Shown here piece after piece: positions 26,083 to 38,842 of a stretch of 64,000 nt of DNA; the stretch's first letter is position 1; each line of letters begins with the position of its first letter. A model generated the notes under the pieces. It made no database searches, had not been told where the DNA came from, and saw nothing but the letters and a program-made list of their open reading frames with translations. The translations under genes were made by a program, and so were the position numbers. Location of the stretch: the NCBI GenBank assembly GCA_012861695.1, contig JAAOOA010000033.1, forward strand, positions 19,073,934-19,137,933, in the 5' to 3' direction. The DNA is from Trematomus loennbergii (taxonomy: Eukaryota > Chordata > Actinopteri > Perciformes > Nototheniidae).

Positions 26083-28267
26083 GTCAAAGCAAATGACTCT
26101 GACATGGGCCCTAATGGAGAAATTGAGTACACCCTTCACCAAGCACTAGACCCAGTGTCGACACTCTTACGAATTGACCGGTCCACCGGCATTATCTACG
26201 TTAAAGGATCCCTTGACAGGGAAGAAATCAGCAGCTTGTCTTTCTATGTGGTGGCGAGGGATAAGGGTCCACAACCTAAAAGCTCAAAGACATTTGTTAC
26301 AATTGAGGTGACTGACCAAAATGACAACGCCCCAGTTGTGGAGATTCGTGGAATTGGTCTTGTGACACACAGCGAAGGAGTGGCCAACATTTCAGAGGAC
26401 ATGCCAGTTGGAACCGCTGTTGCTTTAGTGCAAGTGTCTGACAAGGATGAGGGAGAAAACGCTATGGTCACTTGTGTAGTCGCAGGAGATGTGCCGTTCC
26501 AGCTTCGCCCTGCCAGCGACTCATCCATTGACAGTAAGAGGAAGTATTTCCTACAGACAACCACTCCCCTCGACTACGAGAGGAGTAGGGATTACCGAGT
26601 CGAGATTGTCGCTGTTGATTCTGGAAATCCGGCCCTCTCTAGCCAAAATTCTCTGAAGGTGCAGGTGACTGATGTGAACGACAACTCTCCAATATTCTCC
26701 CCAACATTGTTTGAGGTCGATTTTGCCGAAGAAAACCAACCAGGGGAGAAGGTTTTGGATGTTATAGCTTCAGATGCTGACAGTGGCACTAACGCTGAAC
26801 TCCTTTATAGTATTGTGGCAGACTCATCCATCAAAGGTCTGTTTGAGATTGATCCAAATACGGGCACAGTAAGAGCCCGAAGCCCCCTTGATCGTGAGCA
26901 TAAAGAACGCTACGAGTTCCGGGTCACGGCAGCAGATAAAGGGTCACCTGTTCATAAAGGGACAGCAACTGTTGTAATAAACGTCCTTGACCGCAATGAC
27001 AATGACCCCAAGTTCATGCTGAGTGGCTACAGCTTTTCAGTTTTGGAGAACATGCCTCCTCTCAGTCCAGTTGGCATGGTGACAGTCCTGGATGTGGACA
27101 AAGGGGAGAACGCCCTAATTGATCTGTCTGTAGAGCCTGATGGAGGAAAGTTTGTCGTTCAAAATGGAACAGGCACCATTCTTTCAAGCATCTCGTTTGA
27201 CAGGGAGAAAGAAAGCAGCTATACTTTCCGTCTTAAAGCAGTGGATGGAGGAGAGCCCCCTCGGTCTTCATATGTGGCCGTCACGATCAATGTACTGGAT
27301 GAAAATGACAACAACCCTGTGGTTACCAAACCCTCCAATTCCTCCTTCAGGCGTTTGTCACCTCTAGCTTCCCCAGATAGCCACGTTGAGATAGTGGAAG
27401 CCGAAGACCTGGATAGTGGGCCCAATGCCGAGCTGGTGTTCAGTATTTCTGGCGGAAACCCTTACCAGTTATTCCGCATTTCACCGTCCAGTGGGGAGAT
27501 CACTCTAGCAAAAGAAATGACCCGAAAACATGGCGGCCTACATCGCCTAGTAGTGCGAGTGAGTGACAGGGGAAGCCTGCACGTCATGCCACTGCCCTGG
27601 TCCACATTTATGTCAATGACACCATCTCAAATGTCAGCTTAGTGGAGGCTCTAGTAGGACACAGTCTTTACACTCCACTGGAAAGGGACATTGCTGGTGA
27701 TCCTGACTATGGTTTCGCTGCACAGCGTAGTAATATTTTGTTTGGAAGCCTTGCCGGAGTGGCAGGTGTTGTCATGTTGATCCTGGTGGTGGTATTTATC
27801 CGACACCGCATCCAGAGAGAAACTAAGAGTGGGTATCAGGCTGGCAAGAAGGAAACAAAAGACTTATATGCGCCCAAACAAGCACCAAAAAATGCCAAAG
27901 GCAAACGAGGAAGGAAAGGAAAGCCCCAAAAGTCCCCAAAACCACTCGGGGAAGATGAAGAAGTCAGCCTTCAAAAGAGTCTCAAGTTCAACCTCGATGG
28001 AGTGAATGATAGCCCCAGGATACACCTGCCCTTAACATATTCTCCAGGAAGCCCTGATATAGGCAGGCACTACCGCTCCAACTCCCCCTTACCCTCCATC
28101 CAGCTGCAGGCCCAATCCCCTTCGGCCTCACAGAAGCACCAGGCTGTCCAGGACCTTCCTGCCGCCAACACCTTTGTAGGAACCGGAGGAGACGACAACT
28201 CTACCGGCTCCGACCAGTACTCAGACTACAGTACAAGACCAGCCAGATGAAGTACAGCAACAAACAG
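26083..28267 (+). CDS. pcdh1: Protocadherin-1, second coding exon (EC3-EC7, transmembrane, proximal tail), with two one-base frameshifts
   Basis: The exon opens in phase 0 with VKANDSDMGPNGEIEY. Calcium-linker motifs are DQNDN (residues 343-347), DVNDN (462-466), DRNDN (568-572) and DENDN (671-675), giving the seven EC domains of a delta-1 protocadherin. Strong PCDH1 signatures include IRGIGLVTHS, NISEDMPVGTAVALVQVSD and KFMLSGYSFSVLENMP. A 22-residue hydrophobic helix, ILFGSLAGVAGVVML and onward (about 27735-27800), is followed by a basic stop-transfer segment and the conserved tail KSGYQAGKKETKDLYAPK, then HYRSNSPLPSIQL and TFVGTG. The frame breaks twice. At the G4 run 27569-27572 one base is missing after SDRG, so the raw frame stops at 27640-27642. 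At about 28229-28232 one base is missing in SDYSY, so the second frame stops at 28248-28250. With both corrected the exon is 729 codons and ends CAG at 28267, phase 0, before GTAAGA. Assembly error or a damaged copy; error seems likelier because everything else is conserved. Confidence 0.93.
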
Positions 28268-30600
28268 GTAAGAACATGACTCACAAAAGCTGCTGTGTAA
28301 GTGTTAGAAAGTGTGTCTTATTGTGTTAGGATTTGAGAGAGAGATAATTAACTTTAAGAAATCACAAACATTAATCATCTTGTTCCAAAAATTGTAATAC
28401 ATCTGATAGAATGAACAACTTATACTATATTAAATGCTATACAGTAACATGTCAGAATCTACTGAAAAGACAATAACATGATCTCATACAGAAATGTGTT
28501 ACCGTCCTTCATCCTAATTCAAAATGTGTTCTCTGCAGAACAGTACATACTGTGTGTCATGGCAGATTAAGGAACATATATACTCCCATTAAAAAAATAT
28601 ACAACTTGTTAAAAATTAATTAAATACTTCCCTTCGAGTTGGCAGAAAGGGAAGTATGGACGACCATAGTATTCTTTAGGGAAGAATGTTATTATGATCC
28701 AGTTATAGATATACAGTAATGATCAATTTTTCTCTTATATTAAGTGCAGTGAAAGGCTGCCATAATAGTTTTTACTGTTTTTGCTCCAATGTAACATCTC
28801 TGGAGGGTGACATTTGATACACTGGAAAGAGTAAGTTGCTGCACATATTAACTTCAAGTTTGTGGTCAAATGTTGCACTTCTACAGAAAAACTTTGATGG
28901 CCCTCCATATTTGTTTGCATGGGGTTGTCAGTGCAGTTGAGCAGGGATGGTCCATTCTCAGTAGCTTGCTTCGGCTCTTCTGCCTGACCTATGGTGCTCT
29001 GATCTCAGCGGGTCACTTGCTACACTTATCTCTCTGCTCCTTATGCTCTTATCTCCTCTTATCTGGACAACATTTGGCAAGACCCGAATCGCCATGGAAA
29101 CAGAAATATTAATAGACTCAGAGGGGATTACGAGAGAAAAAATGGTGGAGTCTAGGGATACAAAGCTATTGTGTCATCTGCAAGTGCGTGCATGTGCGTC
29201 TTGGACTAGACACGTGTAGATTTGTATTGGTGTGTGTTTCTCAAAGCAGACTGCCGTCATACTATTATCTTTAAATAATAAATATTGTTATTCCATCAGT
29301 TTTTTCAGATAGCTATACACTATTGACATTTAGCTCCCTTTTTCCCGTAATTACTGTATTAAACTTCCAATTTACTTAAGAAAATAATCCAGTAGGTAAA
29401 AAGGAGGTAGTTTAAAACAACTTCAAAGAACACCCAAATCCAAAGACTGCCTACTTCAAAGGCATTCATTCTCAAACAAACATGCTGCATCCACAATCAG
29501 TATCCTAATGTGACTGATAGTTCTCGCCACCGCTGAGTGAAAACTGAATTATTTGTGAATCACACAATAATGACAAGCTCTAACAGTGCAATATTCTTGT
29601 TGCTACAGGGGCACATTTTATGGAAAGAAATATTTGACAGTGATGTAAACAATTCATTTTCATCCAAGACAAGTTGACATCGGCTTTCAAGATGCTTTCA
29701 TATATCAAATCACAGTGTCATGCATACAAAACTGTTTGACATTCTCCTAGGGCTTTGCAGATAAAGTTTGACACATTAGCAAAATAGAAGTGGAAAATAT
29801 GCCACCGAGTGCTGAACATGTGTCGGTGACACTTTTTTTTTAGGATATATCTTCAGAGCCACTATCACAGTTGGCTGGTTGGTGATTTCAGCAGATGCTT
29901 GCTGACAGCTTAGGTGATCACAAGCTTTTGTGGGTGAGTCAGTTTAGAGAACAGTCACCACTGTCTTCTTGATGGACAACATAAGGGACCAAAATGACTG
30001 CAAGCCACAGGGTGTGTCTGGGTATTTGTGTGTAGTGCCAATCTCTGTGTTTGTGTGTAGATTCACCGCTCAGTAATAGACTGTTAATTGTAACTGTGGC
30101 ACAGATGTACGCTCGCAGCTCTTGACAGTGTTTGTGGTTTCTCAATATGATAACATTAATGCGTATGAGACAGATCTCAAGTGATTGACAGGCAGTGTAA
30201 AAACATGGACAGATGTTGAAGCTCATGTGACACACCTCAGCAGATGCTGTCTCATGTATGGCATCCCCTCTTACATCAGGAAGAACAGATTGACCAAATA
30301 TATATTAAAGTTTCTGCCAAGTGATGTGACAGATGTAGAGTGGTGCCCTTGCTTTAATTAACTGTGCTACACTTGACATGGCTTTTCATTGGGAATTTGG
30401 TCAGGTGTCTGTGTTTCTACTAAACCGCTTCATGTCTAAATGTATCTGCCAGAATGTTCATAGATTATGTTCACATAATTAAATAGCCTTTCTAGTCAAA
30501 CTTTTTTGAACTTTACCGTTTAGCTTTGTAACTATCTGCAGCCTTGGCTTTACTCCAACTCCCTAAATAGTAATCCATAAATGGGTGGAAAGAATTTAAA
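28268..30600. other. Probable pcdh1 intron 3, first part; nothing else recognised
   Basis: It follows the donor GTAAGA at 28268. If the intron were retained, the frame would add only Val-Arg-Thr before TGA at 28277-28279. No later pcdh1 exon is recognised here. Confidence 0.45.
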
Positions 30601-30990
30601 TTAAAGGTGGGGTAGGTAATTTTGGAGAAACCAGCTGGAGTGCGCTAGAATTTGAAAATACACAGCCGGAACAAATCTGCCACTTCCTTACAGAGCCCCT
30701 CCTCGAACACACACGAACGCGCACATGACCAATGAGGGCACGAGATAAGTTTGTGAACAGATGGAAGGCTGACAGGCAGGTAGGCCATCCACTTATTTTA
30801 GCCGGGCCGGCTAAAATGATTGGTCGTGCTTTTTACAGTACTACGGCTTCCACAGATGGAATTTTTTTATGGATTTTTTGTCAAAGCACTTAAGATATTC
30901 ATTGCTATCAGGATGTTAAGAGCATTCCATGGAATATGACAAAAAGTGTATCTCAAGCCGGTTTCTCAAACTTACCTACACCACCTTTAA
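30601..30990 (+). mobile_element. TTAA-bounded MITE, copy 1
   Basis: Left border TTAA then AGGTGGGGTAGGTAA; right border TTACCTACACCACCT then TTAA. The inverted ends extend further as GAGAAACC and GGTTTCTC. A second copy in the same orientation lies at 54580-54963, with about fifteen visible substitutions over some 385 bp. At 30796-30816 there is a perfect palindrome with arms TTTTAGCCGG and CCGGCTAAAA around one G. Non-coding. TTAA borders suggest piggyBac-type mobilisation (inference). Confidence 0.85.
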
Positions 30991-33900
30991 GACACTTATA
31001 TTTTGTACATTATTAAAGATGGGGATGTTTTGCACAATGATGCACCTACGGGTGTAGGTTCAACTGAAAATAGGTTCAGGGTTAGGGTTGTACATGATTT
31101 AATTAGGGCTTAGGTTAAGTGTACGGACTAGTGCAACACACTTTACAAAAATAACCCTCTTTGCAGGGTTGTAGTATTTAAGATCCGGCTTGGTCTGGAG
31201 AACCTCTTTTGCTGGGATATTCCTAAATTGCCTTTGCATTGATTTATATGTTAACACCATTACTGTGATTGGATGAAAAACTTTGCTTCAAACCAATTAC
31301 TTGACTAATTTATCATTTTAAAATGTGGTTACTGTTATCGGCTGTCAGCACTCCCGCCCCCCCCCCCCCCCCCCCCCCAACACACACCACAATACAGAAA
31401 ATAGCATTGTTTTAAGTGGGTGGTAAAACATAGAAAAGGAGTGTTGAGGAAAAATGGTTAAGTATATTTTTGCTTCTTAGGGCTTGTTAGTATTTGTTTG
31501 CTTGTAGAAAATGAAACATAACACCTGCACCAACCCCTTTGCAATGCCTTTTGATTATTCTACTTACATTTAAGTAAACATTTTTTACTTGAAATGTTGC
31601 GAGGTACACTCATACCTATATACATATGTATTAATAGCAATAATGAATATTTGTTTTGGGTGCTTTTTGGAGAATGTTGGTTATTTGATCAGGTCAATTT
31701 GAAGAGTTCCTTTGGTTTGCATGTTCCCTATTGATTGTAAGTTTGTCATGCATGATCTTTTCAAGGTCTTGACTCACTCTGCTTTGGTCTTTTTCAGTCT
31801 AAAACATCCAATGAATTCATTAATTCATCGGAGGACCTTTTCTTATTAGAGGAACATCCACACCTCTAAATGGTAGCCTTGATACCAGACTGGCTGAACA
31901 GCAGAACATATAAATATTGTATGATGTATGTCATGAAGAGTGGAGCAGGTGCACCCAAATGCAGGATGCTGCAGGCAACATGAATTTGAAGACATTACTT
32001 TGAAATAAAGGTTTGGTGAAGGCACGGCACAACTGAACAGCATTGAACACCCAAAGCAGGTGTTTAGATGGGAAAAGGAGGGAGAATACAGAAAAAGAAC
32101 AAAAAGTATCATCAAAAAGTCTGAGGAACTATGGATGTAAATCCACAATGTGACACTGTAAACTAAAGAATGGTTTGCTGAGAGTGCCAAACCCAAATAG
32201 ATGTTTCAAATGTCCTATTTATATCCCAACATTATTTGTATAAGTCTGTGTCAGCTATATTTGTTTTGTTTACAGTATGGGCTAATACTGCTATCAATTC
32301 AGAAACATTTTGATCGCCCTCCCCCAGAGAGATTTTTCAGCCCTCTAATTGATTTAGATTAACCCACTTTCAAAAAGAATTCTTGAAATGCAGTTTCCTG
32401 CGTATAGTGTATTACAACAGCCTCTAAACATAGTTGTGCACGAAAATAAACATTGCCTCACAAGAAATCCGACATAAATCTTTTTCTTCCTAAATTACTT
32501 GTTCTAAAAACAAACCAGTCAAATGCCTAGAATAGACACATGCATCCAAAAACAGTAACCACAACTGTAACCAATGCTTTCATGTTCTGTCTGTGTCTAA
32601 ATCCAACGAAATTCAAAACAATGGATAGAGATTTCTTCAGTGCAGATGGAGTACAATTTCATGATGAGCAGAGAGTAAGACGGACTGTTTAAGGCTTATT
32701 GAAAGACTCCGTTCACAACCACTAGCCACACTAAATATTTACAATTCTAAATTTAAGTGGATAAAGCCCACCAACACCTAGAAAATGAATACCTGAGCCA
32801 GTTTCTCTGTCTGATAGGAAAAACAATTTCTTCTTGGCAAGAAGAAACAACATAACAAGTGCAAATGTACCAACAAACAAACCCAAACTGTTTTTATTCT
32901 AGGTTTGAACACACAGGATGAGCTCTCTGCATGAATGCTGTAGCTTCCCTGTGCACGAACAAGGCTCCTTACAATTGCTTTCATTCCGCTTGCACCTGTT
33001 TGGGTAATATTATAATTAAAGTGGGGACATTGGGAATTTTCCTCAGGGTCTTGGCAAGTCAAACCACTCTCATGTGTATGTCACACTTTTGTTATATAGC
33101 CTGTTAGGCTTTCACATACAGGGAAGTAGGGATATTTCAAAGGAATATTCATTAATATGGGAATATATGTTTACGTGGATAATGCATGCTTGTGTAGTGT
33201 ATCAATTCCAGTAGAAATTGCAGGTAATAGTTGTGTTTTAAATGTAACACCATTCACAATATAATATATACATATGAACAGTATGGTCACACAAACATGC
33301 ACTAAATTGCTGTTTCAAAATAAAAAAAGTATAATTAACCAATAAAGTTTCCACACTGCTGCTTTAAAATCTTATCTAGAAAAATATTTTTCTAACAGGA
33401 CTGCTGAAGGTTTTGGCACTCTTTACAGTTTTTCGTTCCCCCATTTCATCACCTTTGAATGTGTGATATTGCATGCTGGTTGCTGGAGAAACCAGAGCCT
33501 CACATAGTCCATTAGAGCTGATAATTAGCCCTTTTGGGTACAAGAGCTGGCACCTTTGTTCACACTTTACTTAATGAGAATCCTGCTATTGAACAAAACA
33601 CAATGCAAGGGGTATGAAATGCGGATATTCTGTGTAAACTGGCAATCATGACTTCCTGAAAAGCTGTAAACGCACCCGTTATACACACGCACACGGTTTA
33701 TATACGTTATTTATCACACATAGATGAGTGTTGTCCCCCTGAGGCCTGTCGTTCATCTCCCTTCCTGTCTGCATGTAACCTAAAGCCATTCTTTAAGCAG
33801 GAAAGGGGATAGAATGAGTCACTGCGAGTCTTAATTAACCTGCTTCTTTGTTAAGCAGGGCCCACACTTTGTGAACTTTAGGCATCCCTTTGAGCTGGGA

Positions 33901-36900
33901 TTAGCCCAATTTAGCCCAATGCTGCTGTTTGAACTCAGCAGAGGTGCATTACAGACGAGGCCGGAGGCAACATTAATTGTTCTCCAAGACTGTGACACAT
34001 TATTCTCTCTAGCCTGCACTCAAGACCAGTGAAACCTTGAAATCTTCGAAAATATGTCATCTGCATAGTGAATAGTTGGCCAAACAAGGAGTGCAGCTGA
34101 CTTATTTTCCCCATGTTTTCCTATCTTGGTTTCCAATCTGCCTTCCAGTATTTCTCAAACAGGCACGACACACAAATATATACAGACAAACACACACACA
34201 CGGCTCTCCGCGCACCACATATTTGCCCTAGCTTATTACACAGAAAAAGAAGGCTAGAAGGAAATTGAGTTGAAAAGCATTGTAGAAGCTGGAATAATTC
34301 ACCCTGCCTGTACTGTACGTTTTTCCTGCTGTTTGATAGCATACAAGCGTGATTCAATACATTGTGTCGCATGTTGCTGCATTATTTTGAACGTACTATG
34401 TATATCGTTAAAGTCCCCATTGTTGTTGCCATTATATATCTTAACAGCACCCTTTCAAAGGTTTGCCCATTGTATGTTTTGGTTGTGTTCCAAAGAATAG
34501 TGACATTAGTTCATAAAAGAGTACATAATATGCACACATTTGTAGTATTACAACATTACCTGTAAGAAATGCTTAGTTACAGTTATATAACCTAACATCC
34601 TAGAAAACAGTGCAAATATTTATAGGTTTTTCTTTTCTTCACCTTTTGCACCAACATAAGACAGCATAAAGTCCAGATAATAAAACAAGAAATGTGGCAG
34701 GGGAGGTCAAAAGCCCCAGGCTTATCCAACAGAACAAAACTATAACAAAAAGAACAAAAAAAAGGAAACAAAGCTAACATAAATCAGAAAAAACACAAAC
34801 ACATTATGAGAAATACTAGCCAACGAGTAAACAACATACTATCAGCTGATGAATCTGCATCCAATGGTTGGTTCATGATGCAGTGCAGTCTATTTCAGAA
34901 TGTTTTTCAGCTGCATTTACATATTTGAATTTATTTGAAAAGTAAATATCTATTTCATCACATTTTTTTATGAAGCAAGTGTATATTATAGGTTACATGA
35001 GCATGTTAACAGTACCATTATTTATCTACAAAAAAAAAAAAGAAGATATTATTTTAGCTTCTGATGAGGGAGTATTTTGACATGGAACCGACCCTGAAAG
35101 GCTGCTTTAAGAGCAGGAAATAGTAATGAATGTATGGTACTTTGATCCCTACATGATGCAGCCAAGGCATGGCTGCATCAAACAGAGTCATGAAGATGAC
35201 AAGAGCAGATTCTCCGGAGGAAGGTTTCTTGGCTTGGGTATGTAATTGGGAACCTTGCATGATGGGAAAAATAATGCAAGGGCAGAAAAATAATTACTGG
35301 ACTTGTTTATGTGCTTCACATCCACCACCATGCTGTCATCGTTCAGGTAACTGACACATAAAGTTGGACTCAAAAGTAGACAACAATGTACAGCAGAGTT
35401 GTTAAAGGGCAATTTACTAGCTGCAAGAAAATTGGCGAGTAAGACAGGATATCAACAACTGGATGTCAGGCATTCGGGTAACAAGAGAAATGGCTGGACA
35501 GAGAGGTAGTGTTACCAGGCAGTGAATACAAATCCCATATAGGCTTTGACAAGAGAGAGTCGCTCATATGGCTTTGTCTGAATGTGAACCTGAAATGGAA
35601 GAGAGATGATGAAGGCACAAGGACTTTGGCTACATGTGTGTGTGTACGTGCTGAGCTGAGATTTCATTTATCCTTTTCAAATCAAATATAAGCAATACGA
35701 TTGTTTGTGAATCAGAGATAATTGGTGTTGAGTTGCCTGTGAAGGACTCTGCTACAGGTCACAAAAGAGGCAGATACAAGTTAGAACATAACGCACGTTT
35801 GACTGAACAAGACCTTGGTGCTTTTATTGTCATCCACTGAAATGGTAAAAAAGAACGGCTCCACATTGAACTGTTTCATCATTCTGTTATGTGTATACTT
35901 CTGGTTTGTTAGTGTTTCAGCTGCTGCCCTCCACACTTTCTTTCACAGTAGAAAATGAAGCCGTCCACTCCAGAGACTTTTCATTATTTTCCATTGAAGC
36001 ATCGTCTTTAAACACAGGGTGCCTCTCATTTCATCAGTTTAGGATGGCTGAACACGAAGACCAAACTGGAGACTTTCCCTTGGGACAAATACAGTTAAAG
36101 CTTAATAAAATATTCCTTACCCATACGTTAATTATGTGGGCTAATATGAACATGAAAATATTACCTAAAACGAAGATAAAGTAATTTATTTTAAAATGTT
36201 TCGATGTTGGTCTTCGTGGCAAGTATATACATTTTGGGCATTTAGAAAAAAAAGAAAGCATTCCCTTTTACCATATCTACACCAAGTTAATATTCAGAAA
36301 AAAGGCCAGATGCAAGCAAAGCTTAAAAAATAATTGGCTTGAAAATCTTGCTAATCTTGAAAATAAAATATTCTGTAACCATGCAGCACTGTTTTATTTA
36401 AACGCCAGATTAAACTCTGTTTGTGAATTGATTGCATTCAATTGTAGTTAATTCTGCAGGCCGCATTAAGATGGAAGGACTTTGGCTGACATGTACTGTA
36501 TAGTTGGCTCAATAACTATTTGAATTCACCTGAGCAGACATCAATCTGAGTGGAGTTTAAGTCATGTTTTTTGTTACAAAATCAATAATAAGAGAAAGTG
36601 CCTTTGCTAAATCTTTTTGGCATTGGTCTGTAGATTACGCTTTTGGTTAGTTGCACAGTTGTCTTCGAAATATCCTTTAATCTCCTATTGCTCATTAGTT
36701 TTTGTAGAGATTAGTTTGCAGTAATCCACAACCCCTTAAATTTGGATTGTCCAACAAATGAGTCTTGTTGATATTCACAGGGTTTGTCGCTGACCTGCCT
36801 GTTGGAACTGCTGCCATACCTGCAGCAGCCAAGCTTGTGAAATTGCATTAGAGGCAGGCAGCATTATGGACATTTAGCTCATTGACTACTTAACATAACA

Positions 36901-38329
36901 ACACCAGAAGCAACACTATGAGCAAATGACATCCAAAATCTACATGTATTCATTTTTCGCATAAACATACAAATACCTCTGGAAAATAAACTGTCACCTA
37001 AATGTAATAAGGGAAACACAGTGGGGTTGTATTTGGATTAGCAGAAGCCTGGGATAGACTTGGAGCCCGATTTAAACGATCTATAGTGCATGGTCCAAAG
37101 TGAATTGCTCAAGTGTATTCCGGGCGTGTCCGACTCCACTTTTGCTGATTAAATCGTGCATAATCCGGGCGCAAAGGAAACAAGGGGTAAAAAGGTTGTC
37201 TTTAGTCTCTTAATCAATCACAGCAGTGTTTTGGATGTAAAATAGATGAAAAAAAACAAAACAATGTCATTTCCCAGTCCCATTAAAAGCAAGACTATGT
37301 ACATTGAAAATGTGGCAAATGTAGAAGCGAGCAGTATTTCGCACGGACAGACTTGTGGACTCCTGATCAGTTACTTATTTAACTGAGAGGGATGAGCCAT
37401 GTTGTGCATCCCTGTGTCTGGGTTACACTTAGATTGTACGTTCATCTTTAAATAGCAGGAAAATACTGTTCAATGCTGCCAACCCTGCAGCTTCAATGCC
37501 ACTGCCCAAACTTCTTTTTGAAACCAACACACAGATGAGCGCAAGTACTTAAAGAACATGAAACTGCATAATAGGGGCCCCCAAGTGTACAATATCAAAT
37601 TATGTCCTCCTTTGGTTCTGCGTAATATACAAACAAGTCAACAGACATCAAAGGTCCAATGTCTAAGCCCGTAAATAAAAAGAATACAGCCACAACAAAC
37701 GGATCTGCCTTGAATATTACTTTCATTTTAAGGCTCTAGTAATTCCACTGCATAAGTCGAGTGGGCTAGAGTCTCAATTCCTCAAACTCCACCCCTTCAT
37801 ATCTTCTTTGGTGTTGCTGCTCATTGCTATTAAAAACTGCAGTAGGCAGGTGGAGATTGGGGCCAAAAACATTCACATAACATCCCCAGACATCCTTTGA
37901 AGTATCTTGCCAGGGTAGAGAGGGTGCACGTTACCTTGAGTTACAGTAGACGGAGACGGATGTCAGCTGTGCGATCTGGCTCTGCACGTTATAAAAGATG
38001 GCACGGCTCAATAATCAAGGCTTATGCGGAAACGCTGGGTGCACAGGCCGCCTGCTGTACTCAGCACATTTACAATTTCTTGGCACCTTCCGAGTACCCC
38101 TCTGATGCTGCCTTGATTCATGTTCATTAAAGACTGGAGCGCCTAAATATAAAGATACATCCTAATTATTCAGAGGCCAATCAGCTGTCTAAACTTGGCA
38201 GGGGAAACATTTTCTTTAAGTTCTTGTGACTAAACAAGTCAAAGTTTATTTAAGGCATGTGATGCTCATTGGCATGCAGATATCTGGTTTTACATCATTA
38301 AACCAATTGGGGAGCAAGACTAGTGAAGG
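30991..38329. other. Non-coding, probably intronic; no gene recognised
   Basis: About 7.3 kb. It contains the C22 tract at 31357-31378 and no supported exon. The GC-richer ORF at 37897-38130 is basic and low in conserved character and was not accepted. A GGGGCCC block near 37575 resembles an R1 end but is too short to call. Confidence 0.4.
31357..31378. repeat. Poly-C tract, 22 bases
   Basis: An uninterrupted C run after CTCCCG, followed by AACACACACC. Candidate i-motif on this strand and G-quadruplex on the other. Confidence 0.95.
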
Positions 38330-38426
38330 GTTACAGGTAGGGATGTAACGATATATCGAATATCGCAATAAATAAATGTCTCGATACCGTTGTGAGACTG
38401 ATAAAATCTTTTCTTTTTTTTTTAAA

Positions 38427-38530
38427 CCTTTATTTAACCAGGTAGTCCCATTGAGATCATCGATCTCTTTTTCAAGGGAGACCTGTCCAACATGGCAGCA
38501 AGTAGGTTACAACATGAACATAAAACAACA
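38427..38530 (+). repeat. R2 dispersed repeat nested in the hAT remnant
   Basis: Starts CCTTTATTTAACCAGG, then TCCCATTGAGAT, CTCTTTTTCAAGGGAGACC and CATGGCAGCAAG. It matches the R2 copy at 2431. The right border is uncertain. Confidence 0.55.
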
Positions 38531-38632
38531 GGACATCGTATTTACCGGGCCACATTTACATACCTACTGTAGAGACATTGACAAGTACCAACAGTATATT
38601 TATATCTCGCCCTGTCAATAAGCCTCACCTTC

Positions 38633-38842
38633 TTGGCAAACACTGTATTGTTTTTGAAGTGGTGGAGAGACAATGCACAATTTTACCCACTGCTGTCACC
38701 CATGGCCAAAGCATATCTCTCTGTCACAGCAACATCAGTACCAAGCAAGAGAGTTTTTTCCACAGCAGGGGATATTGTAAATACCCAAACATCCCAGCTT
38801 CTACCTGGAAATGTGGGCATGCTCATATTCCTAAAACAATAA
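38633..38842 (+). pseudogene. hAT transposase C-terminal dimerisation domain remnant
   Basis: A 69-codon frame includes KWWRDNAQFYPLLSPMAK and then SVTATSVPSKRVFSTAGDIV and LLPGNVGMLIFLKQ before the stop. This is the typical hATC dimerisation region of ZBED-like hAT transposases (WW..N...YP.LS and the S.PSERVFS.AG box). It covers only the last part of a protein that is normally around 600 residues. The rest is deleted, so this is a non-functional remnant inside the 38338-39174 element. Confidence 0.9.

Noticed and set aside
24967..27425. Minus-strand and alternate-frame ORFs over pcdh1 exons
   Set aside because: Shadows of the conserved protocadherin frame.
27642..28250. A separate gene starting at 27642 encoding a membrane protein
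   Set aside because: Its first codon is GTG, and the sequence continues the protocadherin-1 family order exactly. It is the frameshifted 3' part of the same exon.
37897..38130. 77-codon Arg-rich ORF just upstream of the 38 kb hAT
   Set aside because: No family resemblance and no splice or promoter context; length expected by chance in GC-richer DNA.
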